From assembly GCA_023078555.1 (NCBI GenBank), contig CM041197.1, positions 2,142,501 to 2,206,500 on the forward strand: DNA of 64,000 nt, written 5' to 3'. Origin of the DNA: Ulva prolifera. Its lineage: Eukaryota > Chlorophyta > Ulvophyceae > Ulvales > Ulvaceae. The stretch's first letter is position 1, and the number at the start of each line of letters is the position of its first letter. Position numbers and translations under genes: made by a program. The notes below the pieces were generated by a model, which was not told the origin of the DNA, made no database searches, and saw only the letters and a program-made list of their open reading frames with translations. This document shows positions 24,101-34,992 of this stretch, piece after piece.

Positions 24101-27100
24101 TACGGACGGGCGAAATCGCGCTGATTTGCGTGACACTGCTCTCCTGGTGTGTGGTCCCAGGGGATGATGCTGGGAGAGGTCGTGCGGTCTTGTTGCCCCG
24201 CGAGAGTCTCCAATGCTCTGTTAGACAGCTGCTGCGCTGGCCGTTGCCATGTGCGTACGTGACGTACGTGACGGTGAGGGCTGCGCTGCAGGAGCACAAC
24301 GTGTGCGTGCACTATGCGGCGCTGAGCGCGCTGAGCTGCGTGCACGAGGACGTGAAGCACTACCAGGCCGGCGCGATGCTCGAGGCCGCGGCGCCCGAGA
24401 CGCTGCGCACGCTGGTGGCGCTTCTGCCGCACTACACCAAGCGCAACGTGCGGCAGGCACTGGAGACGCTCATCCAGATCGTGCGGGCGGTGCCCATCTG
24501 CATGGAGGACCCCGACATCATCAAGGCGCGCCTCCTGCAGCACGGCCTGCGGTTATTCATCATAAATTTGTCATAATTGTATCAAGCACAATCTCAATAT
24601 GATGTTCCACACAACTCTCCTGCAAGATAGGAAAAGGATGTCAGGATGTTGGGATGTGCTTCTGGCACCGTGGCACTGCACACTCTGCTGCCTCGGTGCC
24701 GGTTGATGCCTGGATGTGCCTTTGGTTGCTCACCCTGTCAGTCATGCGTGCAGCCGGGTTGTAGCGTCCGGCGAGCCTGCAGAGCGGCTGTGAGCAGGAC
24801 TTCAGGCGCGCAGTGAACAGCGGCAGAATGTGCGCAGCATCCACGAGGATCCAGGCCGTGTGTCAGGCGATGGGAGTGTGCGTGCAGATCTACATGGAGC
24901 CGCTGGTGGAGCGCCTCGGGGTGTCGCAGCCTCTGCACGTCGAGGTGATGCCGCTTCTGGACACGCTGATCCACCTCGCTCTCGCGCTCGGCGGCAACGT
25001 CGACCGCTACGCGCTCCCGCTGCTGCAGCACTCGCTCGCGACGGCGCGCGCGAACCTCGCAGTCGCCGAGGCCGACGCCGCCGCGTCGGCACCGTCCTCC
25101 GCGGCCACGCCGCCGTCGCCGGGGCGGCCGAGCAGCAGCTCCGCGGCGTCGCCGCTCACCGCGGCCTCCTCGGCGGGAAGCCCGCGGCCAGGGGAGGGCG
25201 CGCTCTACGCGCACAGTATCGTCACGTACTCTCTCGACCTCGTCGCGGCGCTGCTGGAGGTGCTCAAGGGGAGCTCCGACGCCCTGCTGGAGGCGGTGGG
25301 GCCGGAGGCCGTGCCGGCGCTCGCGCTCGCGTGCGCGCGTGTCCCGAAGAGTCCGTACGTGAAGCAGAGCGCGTTTGCGCTGATCGGGGAGATCGCGAAC
25401 CAGGTGCCGGCGCTCGCCGCGCGCTGGCACGGCGCCGAGATGCTGCAGCTCTGCCACGAGATGATCTCCCCGGAGCAGCTGTCGGAGGTGCGCCTACCAT
25501 CGTACGCATGCATGTGTGGTGGTCGTGGCTGCGCACCTGGTGTGCCGGGGTTGCTTCTGCGGCGCAGACGCCGCTGCTGCAGCGGTGTCAGGGCTCATGC
25601 AGTGTGTGCAGCTTGGTTTTGCGAAAGTTTCTGAGCCGGCGTTATCCCTTGTTCGTGCTTTGCTGGCACAGAGGGTTGTGATTGCTGATGTAGTTGGTGG
25701 TATGGGCAGGCTGCCTGCTTGAGACAAAGTGTCCATCCATCATCTGTGATTTGTGGTGGTGAATCGTGGTTTCATGATGCTGTGGATTGGGTTCTTTCCA
25801 GAAAAGCTATGCGAAGGCTGTGGTATCTGATCTGCAGTGTGATTTGTTGTTGTGGATGTAGGCATGTCAGTGTCAAGAGTGTCAGGGTGCTGCAGCACTG
25901 TGAGATCCTGCGATTGTGTGCATGTGTGAGTGACATGTCACCAGATGGTGCACCATTTGATTCTGTGAGGGCAGCAATGTTAAGTGTCAAACTCCCAGCT
26001 GGTATGGCCACATGTTCCTGCTGGGTTTGCCACAAACATGGTGAGCTCCTTGTTGTGTGTGAAAGGGTAACCCTGGTTGTGGTCATGATGTGTCACTTGG
26101 TAGGATGTTGTATGAAGCTTCACCAATAAGTGGGATTTTTGACATGGCCTTCATGTTCGGCATCGTGTTGGAGGCTTCATGTGGGAGGCTTCTATGCTGA
26201 TTGAACCAGGCTGTGTCACATGGGGTTGCCAACCCACAGACTGGAGTGTCACATGGCTGAATCATGGTTACACTCCCTGTTTGTTTGTACTGATCATCAC
26301 CTGCAGATCTCCCCCCTCAGATCACAGCTGCATCCTGGACATGTGGTCTCTGTCACCGTGATCCCCACATGACCAACCATTCCAGAATACATTTCATGTT
26401 GCATGTGGCCAGCAACAGCCATTCGGCTGCACCCTAGTCAATGCAGAAGTAACCTGTGCATTACCCTCCATGCCTCATTTGATCTTGTCATCCCGGATCA
26501 CAATCTGCCATTGCACCAGCATCTGCACCAGCATCAGTCAGCCCTGCTCTCTTAGCATAGTCAGAACTGAACATGCATTCGCACGCCCGAGCACCTTGCT
26601 CACCTCGGTGCGGATAATTGCTTGACCTCGTGTCCATGAACTTCCCAACGCTGCGCCCAGGCATTCACGGCCAGTGTGCCACACAGCGCGCACCCCGCCT
26701 GACCCAGCCTCCACTTGCCCGTGCAGCCATACACCAACGCCGCGAACAACGCGTGCTGGGCGCTCGGCCTGCTGGCCACAGCCCTGCCCGCCGATGCGGT
26801 CGCGCCGATCGTCGCCCCGGCAGCGGAGCGCATGCTCAGCGTGCTCAAGGCTGGCGGCGGAAATGTGCAGCGGCGGCTGCGCGAGAACGCGGCCATCAGC
26901 CTCGGCCGCCTCGCGACCGTGCAGCCCTCGGCCCTCGCAGCCCACCTCAGCCACTTCCTCGGCGACTGGTGTGTCACGCTGGCAACGATCTCGGTGCGGC
27001 CCACGCCCTCTCTGCCATTGCTTTGCGCTGTTATCTGCTGGTTGTTCTGCGTTTCTCCGACGGTGGGAACGGCAGGCATGAGCTCCATCCAACTCTTATT

Positions 27101-27859
27101 GGGCCTCTCTTGTGAAAATCAGGATTGTGTTGTTAGGTCCACGTGCAACACGAAGAGTGCTATGGGCATACAAGTTCAGCCATCCTCGACCATTTTCTGC
27201 ATAACATTTTGGTTGAGTACCCATTTTTTTGGAACGATACCCATATCGCATGTGAGAGTCTGTGGGCCTGCGAGCTAAGCAATCATCCAGAATCGCACGA
27301 TTCGATTTTGTTGCTGCAGTGTGACTCTCGGGTTGGGCAGACGATGCTTGTTGCAGAAGCTGCAGAGTGTACCCAGTCATTTTCCCCACTGAGCATGCCG
27401 TCCCGAGGTGTGGGGCAAGTTCTTCTGTTGGCAGATTCACCTCTGCGCACCATGCCCACCATCCCCATGGCCCTGCGTGGAGTGCTTATTGGTGTTCACG
27501 CTTTTTCTTCGCTCAGCTTGCTTCTGTCGGCAGGCTGATCCTGCGACCCTCACTCGCGGATCTCACGCCGGCCGCTCGTGCTGCAGGACGGCTCCGAGAA
27601 GGCGTTTGCGTTCCGCGGGCTGCTCTCGCTGCTGCGGCTGAACCTCGAGGCTGCCGGCTCCGCGTTCACGTCGCTGTGCGCTGCGATAGCGTCGTGGGGC
27701 CGCCCGCCGGCGCCTCTGGAGGCCGACTTTGGCAGCCTCATCAAGTCGCTGAGGAGCAGCCTCGAGGCGGTTGGGCAGTGGGAGGCCGCTCTCTCGCGCG
27801 TCGAGAGCGACACGTTCACGCCACGCATCCGCACCAAGATCCTCCAGTACTCTGGCTAG
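21126..27859 (+). CDS. TNPO1: Transportin (karyopherin beta-2), nine exons, about 968 residues
   Basis: Transportin is a HEAT-repeat nuclear import receptor for PY-NLS cargoes such as hnRNPs, released by RanGTP. Exons: 21126-21302, 21509-21721, 22008-22343, 23002-23395, 23677-24074, 24292 to about 24540, 24888-25487, 26727-26993 and 27587-27859. The order follows animal transportin-1 throughout: 'MWQPDQERLKEL' at the start, 'LVLKNNIIF', 'EATTFWILYLECG', 'AAILALGAIADGC', 'KQSAFALIGEIANQ', 'NNACWALG', 'ENAAISLGRLATVQP' and 'DGSEKAFAFRG' near the end. All junctions are in phase except exon 6/7, where no in-frame GT donor follows the alignable part. Two departures stand out. The acidic loop after 'DLRPFHSAR' is short and Gly-rich rather than strongly acidic. 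A Ser/Ala/Pro-rich insert of about 45 residues (near residues 650-695, DNA about 25066-25200) replaces a short loop. Length is about 70 residues above the human protein. Confidence 0.92.
23429..23446. repeat. Poly-C run of 18 in transportin intron 4
   Basis: The run of 18 C begins about 33 nt after the donor at 23396, inside the 281-nt intron. Confidence 0.95.
25067..25200 (+). other. Disordered insert within transportin
   Basis: Within exon 7 this stretch encodes a low-complexity run dominated by Ala, Ser and Pro ('ADAAASAPSSAATPPSPGRP' and on). It lies between two helices that align to the C-terminal HEAT repeats. The reading frame is open on both sides, so it is translated, not an intron. 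Confidence 0.75.
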
Positions 27860-30322
27860 CCGGCGTCCGCGCGTGCCCCCTGCTCGCAAGCATTTGGGGC
27901 GAGCGCGCGGGATCGTCCCGCTGGAAGCTGCTGACGAGCTGACTGCCTAAGTGTGCATTGCGTGAAGGCCTGGTTTCGCCTGGAGGGCGACACATGCACC
28001 CCTGGCTTGGGCAGCAGACTGTGGTGCGGTACAAGTCCTGACGTGCACGGAGCGCGGCACCCTTGCAGGAGTGTCAAAGCACTTGCACTTGCAGATGTGC
28101 TCGGGCGGCACAGCTGCGGGGGTGTGTAGCAGGCACGATCCTGAACTGGTGTCGCCTTCTGCATTGCGCCGAGGAGCGCGCCATTCGGCCAATGAAGGTC
28201 CATACGGATGTGACAGGCCGAATTAAAACCTTGTTGTGTGTGCGTGTGTGGTCGCCAGGAAGTCGTTCCATGTGATGGTGGTAGTGTTTGCTGTGATCAA
28301 GTGGTGCCGGTGGCATCCTCGCTGGATAGCTGGTCACCGGTCCTTGGCATGCTGCCTCTGCAGTGCTGCGAGTGTGCTCGCATGCTGAAGGCATGGCTGG
28401 AGGATTCACCTCCGGCACTGGGGCGCTTCGAAGCGTATGCAGGCAGTCTGGTCCGTGCAGGCTCTGGCAGCTTGCGGAGTGGTGCAACGATTGTGGCAGA
28501 TGTGGTTGCAGGGGTGGGGGTGGCGGCGCAACGCGGCGCGTGTGCGTCGCTGAGTTACCTGCGGAACAGTCGGTCGACTGAGCAGTGGAACAGCAGGGTG
28601 GGAGCTGCTGTGGGGGCATCGCAGAGCTGCATCGCCGACGTGTGCGGCATTGGGCCGGCGGGGGGGGTGTTTCATGTGGCCCTTGGTTTCATGCCATCAT
28701 CGCTGTGAAGTGGTGATGTCCTGCTCAAGGTCTGCAGCGCAGAGTGTAAAGTGAGATTAGTGGCCTTGTGCAAAGCTCATTACAGTCTTTCGCATGGACG
28801 TAGCGTTTTGTCGTTGGTGTGGCATGAATGATGTATGAAGGTGGTAGGTACAGGTGTTATCAATCAGCTGACTTCAAGATGGATAGTGGCGATAGGTGCT
28901 CCGGGGATGGTAGCACGCCCCATTCAGGGCTTTTCCTAGCAGCGCTTGCACAAATCATGGCAACAGGCCTTTAATTGTAGGAGGTGAGGGCGCCAGTGTC
29001 CCTAGGTTGTGAGACTGTTGTGTCGGCGTCCTTAGAAACTTTGATTCCCGTACATAGACCCACTGCTTCCCTTGCCCTGCTCTTGTAACACTCAGCAGTG
29101 CCCTGGTGGCTATGCCTGTATTGTGTCTTGTAGTATGTGTACCATGGCAACACATGTGCTGGATGTTGCGATTCCTGTCTCAGAAGCACTGAGCATCTGT
29201 CCTGCTGCAGGATTTCATCACTGTGCCTGTGTGCGCTTTGCATCATTTTGGCGCTTCCAGCTGGTCTTTTGCGATGGTGTCTTTCCAGGTATATTCTCTG
29301 CCATGAACTGCATTGAATAAACATTGCACAGCAATCATTTCAGAGTGTTGTTCCACCAACAAAGATCTGTACTTGCCTGTGGCACAACATGTGCAGCATA
29401 GGCGCCAAAATTCCACTTTGAAACCCCTGTGAAAGGTGTTTTCAAGAATCAAGGATGTTCTGTATAATGAGTGGACGGCTGGGATGTTGTCCAGCATGCC
29501 AAATAGCCATGGAGCAGGCTGTGATACTGTTCCGAAATTCAAACCAGTGGCTGGAACTCCTACATATCACCGAAACTCGGATCACGAAGAACTGATCAAA
29601 CTGGACATCATCCGAGCTAAATCGAGGCAGTCTTGGTTGTGACTACGGGTGGCAATGTGCAGCACGCCGACCACTGTGAGACCTTCACGACCGAGCGACG
29701 CGACTGGCAATATCAGCGCGCAGCTGCAAGCGAGACTTCACAAGCAGGTGCTGATGCGGTTCAACTGAGGGCATGCTGGTGTTTGCGCCGGGAGTCAGTG
29801 TGAGCCAGGTCCACTGCCTGGCCGCGGCAAAAAAAAGATTTACTACCTTGACCACCATATACACCGCGATATAGTAACATTTCTTTTCTCTTGATCCATC
29901 GTTCTGTGCACGCCTGGAGCAGCTTCACCGCACTATGCAAGTCCTCGACATGTACTGTATGAAGGAGCCAGAGGAATGGCTGCAAGATATAGAAAGGGCA
30001 AAGGTCAACCCTCTTACTCTATACTATGCTGCTATCCGCTAATGGCATGGCAACCGATGCAGCCCTCGTGTTTTCAAACCATAGACAGTTGTAGAGCCTG
30101 ATTGCATAGGCGGTACACCAGTGAAAGAATTTTCTTTTGTATTAATCTTGAGTTGGGCCGTTTCGCAATCTTCATGTGCACGCCCAGATGTGCTGCTTGC
30201 ACTGTTGGGATGCGATGCATCCATGTGCAAATCGCGCAGCCGTCGCTATAAGAGATCAGATTCACGGATAATAGCTATATTTAGTGGTCCTGTTTGTGGA
30301 TTTTTGCGTATTGTCTACGCCA
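27860..30322. other. Intergenic stretch between transportin and the coiled-coil gene
   Basis: This contains the transportin 3' end and 2.4 kb without a convincing gene. An ORF at 28238-28708 (156 codons) is Gly/Ser/Cys rich, and I reject it as a gene call. The ORF at 29436-29642 is listed separately. Confidence 0.5.
29436..29642 (+). CDS. Short unrecognised ORF, 68 residues
   Basis: This ORF begins 'MFSRIKDVLYNEWTAGM' and ends 'DIIRAKSRQSWL', with a natural-looking charged composition. It lies 0.7 kb upstream of the coiled-coil gene on the same strand and could be a 5' exon of it or an independent small gene. I found no in-phase link and no family. Confidence 0.22.
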   Translation: MFSRIKDVLYNEWTAGMLSSMPNSHGAGCDTVPKFKPVAGTPTYHRNSDHEELIKLDIIRAKSRQSWL

Positions 30323-32940
30323 ATGATCGCGAATTTGCCTCGAACCTATCGCGTGCATTCCCGCTACACTTATGTCGCCTCACCATGTCAATGCGTACAG
30401 GCTTCGGGGAAAGGTGTTACAATTCTTGAAGTCGCCGAGCGATGCCAAGATGCCAATGCTCGTGGCCCCAATATCCGCCCCTCCTCACCAAGGTCCGTCG
30501 AAGCCCTGCTTCGCAGCGGGATTGATCCCGAAGACCTTGTGCACAAACCACTTTCATTCTTCAAAGGCAAGGCGGCGGATGCGGAGCTTGCACAAGAATC
30601 TTATGCATTTTTTGAAGAAGGGCGTCAAAAGCGGATTGAAGAGGTAAAGTCATTGCGCCAGACGCTGATAGACGATGGATGGACTGCCACCGCACCTGCC
30701 GTGGGTCAAAGCAAGACCAATGACGGCACAGGTGCGGCAGACCTCGTCGAGCGGGAGCGCAAGCGCCTTGAAGTCCTTCGGAACAGGTTTGATTTTCCAA
30801 CGCTTGACCGCTAATCGTATGCACAGGCTAACGTCTGTTTGCCATTGTAGGTCTATGTTGACAACATTGCCTCCTGCCGCGTGTGTATGAATGTGATCTT
30901 GCTCTGTAAGCAGCATGCACACCAGATAGAGCATACATGCCCAAGTTTTTCAGGATCCATGTACCATGGGCATCTGGTCTTTGCAGACAGCAGCGCGAAC
31001 TGGATCAGCTGGTTGAATATGAGGTCAAGCGTGCCCAGATTCATGCCAAAGCTGAGGCAAAACTTGCCAAACAGGAGGCTCGCGCCAGGCAGCTTTTTGA
31101 AGCCAAGCAAGAAAAAGAGAAGGCTTGGCGTGAGGCGCTACGTAACCAGGAACTCAAACGCCTGGCTGCCGAAAAAGAGGAAGAGGAGAAAATAAAAATT
31201 GCAGACAAGGTATGACTCCTGCATGTGGCAAGGATGGATTCCGTAGGCAGTGCAGTTCTTACCTTTGTTGCACTGTACAAGGGCAGGCCTGCATCAGTGC
31301 GAACCTGTTTGTATCTGTTAGAGGTCACACTGGGATTCAAGCATCCAATGTGCTTGCAATTGTAGAAGGCCATGTTTTCATCAATGCCGTCCTCATATGT
31401 TTGATCAACATGAACACGGAATGTGTGAGTTACGTCACTTCATCAGACTGTGCCACATGAGAACATCTTGGGATATTCTGGTATGGTCATAAGCCAGGTG
31501 TGGTTATTGTGCAGGAGCGATTCCAGAAAGAGCAAGAGTTCTTGTCGAAAGAACGCCAAAAGGAAAAAGAGGCTCGGGCAGAAGCGTATCGCAAAGAGCA
31601 AGAGCGAATCAACAAGGCCGAGACAGCGCGGCAGGAAACAGAGAGGATCCTCGAGGCCCAGCAGAAGCTTGTTGAAGCTCGGAAGCGTGATATGGCTGTA
31701 CGGGACGCAGAGCGTGAAGCTAAGAAAGCAGATAAGCAGAAAGCACTGGTATGCTTTGTCCACATCGAAACATGCATACAGTGCATTTGAGTACAAATGT
31801 CTGTGGGCATGCACCTTGGAACTAGCACAGGCCGCGCACTTGTGACATGGTAGCTGGTGCCTTAGTTGTGGATATACTTGCAGGCCGAGGAGAATGAAGA
31901 GAAGAGGAAGCTGGCATCAGAGCGACTGTCTGCCGCTTATGCAACGAATGTGTCCTTGCTTGAGAAGAAAAGGCAAGACTTTCAACAGCGGGAAAAGGAA
32001 AGTGCACATCGCCGGGATGCACAAGCACGCGAACGGGAGGAAGCTGAGAAGGCAAAGCATGCCCTGTCACAGGCCAAGGCAGAAAAGCGTAAGGTGTGAT
32101 GATGTCATTTGCATTGTATTCAATTTGTACTAGGCAGCACATCATGCCGAGCGGCAGATCAACTGGTGCTCCTTGTATGCAATGCACCTGCCTCAGCAGC
32201 CTGTGCAATTTGCCAATATTGTGTTTATTGTTCGCGGCCTGCGGACCACACGCAACCTGTCTCATAGATTTACACACGATCATTCAATAGAACTCAGCTA
32301 TTTCACGCGGCAACACGCTAGTCTACTGCACATCGCATTAACCATCCTGCACTTGGTGTGTAGGAGGTATATCAGCAGGCAGTCAAGCAGCAGGAAGACC
32401 GTGTCTGCAGCATCCTGAAAAAGGCAGCAGAGCAAGAAGAGATTATGGAACGAGAGCGTGAGCGCCGCAACAAAGAATTGGCTCGACGCAAGCTCGTCAG
32501 GCAGTTGAACACCGAGTATCGCATGGAATGTGTGGACACCAGTCGCAAGCAGCAACTATATGCACGGGAAACACTGCTAAATAGGATCAAGGCACAAACA
32601 GTGTGATTCCCCTTTTCGAGATGCAACGTGAGCAGGTCGATGTGTATTGCGAATTCGCATTGTCCAAGTTCATTTCTACTGCTGAATGCACTGATTGTAC
32701 TGTACATGCAATGCATGTGGCTGAGAGCCTCACAGTGTCATGCTGGGCGATGAGATTGTGCAGGATCGTGTTCTGCAAATGCGGCGAGAGGCCGCCTCGC
32801 TGCAACTCCAGCGCAAGGAGGCGAATATGCAAGCCGCCATGCAGCGGCAAAAGATGGTCGAGACCATGGAGAGGCTGCAGCAGGCCAACAAATTTCACAT
32901 GATTGCCAGCGGTGAAGCGACTATTGACTCCCTAATGTAG
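30323..32940 (+). CDS. Coiled-coil protein, 514 residues, six exons, probably ciliary
   Basis: Exons 30323-30786, 30987-31209, 31515-31748, 31884-32093, 32364-32600 and 32764-32940 join in phase into 515 codons with stop. The first 155 residues carry a short motif, 'SPRSVEALLRSGIDPEDL', then 'KPLSFFKGK' and the start of a helix. From about residue 120 to the end the protein is one charged helix rich in Glu, Lys, Arg, Gln and Ala ('LAKQEARARQLFEAKQEKEK', 'EREREERRNKEL'-like stretches), with no membrane segment. Residues after 'LEVLRNRQQRELDQLVEYE' look like the trichohyalin/plectin-type helices common among axonemal and basal-body proteins. The N-terminal motif reminds me of CCDC177/CCDC185-like proteins, but this is from memory and untested. 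An AT-rich TATATTTA lies near 30274, about 45 bp before the chosen ATG. The start could be further upstream. Confidence 0.8.
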
Positions 32941-34992
32941 CGGAGGTAGAACAAGGGGAACGAGAACGAGGCAACGATATTTCAACTGGAGATGTGGACG
33001 TGCTAGATCTTGGACCTCGCCTGCTGCCCACCATGCTCCACCAGCCTGCATCTTTCTGTGCTGGACTCCTTTGTGTACGCACATGTGCAAGCGAGAGGGA
33101 ACTGCGCTAGCACGCCTGGGTTTAGGTATAAACGTGATCAGCTGAGTTGGAAAAGTTTGGGCTGGAGTGTCCATATGCTTAACGGCAAGCATGTTGACGA
33201 GCCAAAGCATCGCAGTGGAACACAAGGCTATGGACAAACTCTATCACACCACGGCAACAACATCGGCATGGAAAAACATCGGCATGGAATATAGTCGTTG
33301 TGCCTGATATCTGAGTCATACACTGGTGATGTCGAAGACCAAGCATATCACTTCCAATGGTTGCCTTTTGTGTGCATGCCTGACCTCGAGATAGCATGGA
33401 TTGCCAGGGTGCCCTTCGTGTGCTGTACCACGCTGCTGCAGTGCTGCAGATGGTTAAAATTTTACTGGACATTGGCTCACCACAACGTTCCTACACTATT
33501 GCTGGCTGAATGCACGATCAACACACCACATGGTAGCTAGGGGCATGGGGCTAGCGATCAGAGGCACTCACCACCTCAAGCGTAAAGGGTAGATTTGAGT
33601 TGACCATTCGATGGTGGATCATGGTGAGTGTCATCAGTCGGGGCGAAAATTCTGTGCTTTGGTGAGATGCCTTTTTCATATTCGTGTGCTGTTGCTTCAT
33701 TCAAGCCTGGTCCCGCCCACCTGCACAACTCTTTGCGCGAAGCCTTGGAGGCAGCTTTTCTCATGGACGATGCGGCTTACGTATCTCTGACAGATATCTG
33801 TTGGCAAGCACGCACTTGACTAAGAGATCACGGACAGCTCACACAACACGGATCGTTTCAGGGCATCATCGGCGCAGTGACAAGTTTGACACAGAATGCA
33901 GCGCAGACAACCGTCGGCGCTCGACAGTTCGGCACAGAAAACGTTTATGCGCGTGTGTGCATGCTCCCGTCCACCGCCATATTCACGTCGAGGTCTCTCG
34001 GCAGTGATGTTGTTGTACGGAGGCGCGCGTGTGGGCAGACGGGTAATGATGGGTGTGCCACATCATTGAGCATCGATCGAGGACAAACTAGGCTGTGATT
34101 CAAGCCGGCTTATCCTCGAATGACCCCTTTGATGGTGGTCTCTGGATTTGCGTGCATGTGTTGAGGTGGCAGAGGTTCCGAAGTTGAAATCATCTCACGC
34201 GTACGGCTAGGCCTGGAGGTCCGGATCCTGTGTGCATGGGACACCAGCGCTACAAACAGGATGCTCGCAACTGTGCACGCACAGCCGACCAAATGGTGCC
34301 TTCGTGAATCTTACCCGCAGTCCATTATAATAGCCGACGCCGTTGATGTCAGCAGTAGACCACACCATCGCACGCTGCGAATGTAATCTCGTAGCAATAG
34401 CTCGCTTGCCTGGTGTCGAAAGGCGTGTGAAGTCAACTCTGTCATCACCTGCGCATATCGAAGTTGCAGTGGATCCTCGTCAACATCTATGATCTGCCGA
34501 GGCCGTGCGCGCAGGTAGATTGCCACACGATGTGTGCTCGAGTGATGATACTCGATTACATGTGTGCATCTCTTCTTGCTGTTTTGCCCATTGACAGTAT
34601 TGCACAATGCAACAAGAGGTCCGATGCGGAGTTCACAAAATGCACTGTGCGCTGCAGCTGTCGCGATGCATCGCGGTGACAATGTGTATCAGGTGTCCAC
34701 CTGCATGAGCCACAGCGAAAAACCAAGCGGGCCCGGCGTATTTCGGGGCCTTGACCTCAGTCACACTCACGATGCCTTGTTATACACATACATTGCGTGT
34801 CACAAGTGGTGGTAAGGCAGAAGTCGCGGAATCTTGTCCGTACGAACGCACTGGTTAAAATGCTTGCGGCGTGGTGATATGCGACACCCGTCCGTCTTGT
34901 CGCTTACACTGCGAAACAAAAGTTCTCCTTTCTTTATGATTTTGTTGCTGTAGGTGATCGGTGGGAAAGGTTTCCTTACAGCCTAATCGGGC
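32941..34992. other. Intergenic stretch
   Basis: Two kilobases between the coiled-coil gene and GT92 gene A contain only short frames without homology. Nothing is recognised here. Confidence 0.5.

Noticed and set aside
24738-25457. Minus-strand ORF of 239 codons
   Set aside because: It is the shadow of transportin exon 7 and is dominated by Arg and Gly from GC-rich antisense codons.
28238-28708. Plus-strand ORF of 156 codons after transportin
   Set aside because: It is Gly/Ser/Cys rich with no recognisable domain and no flanking exons. It probably arose by chance downstream of the transportin gene.
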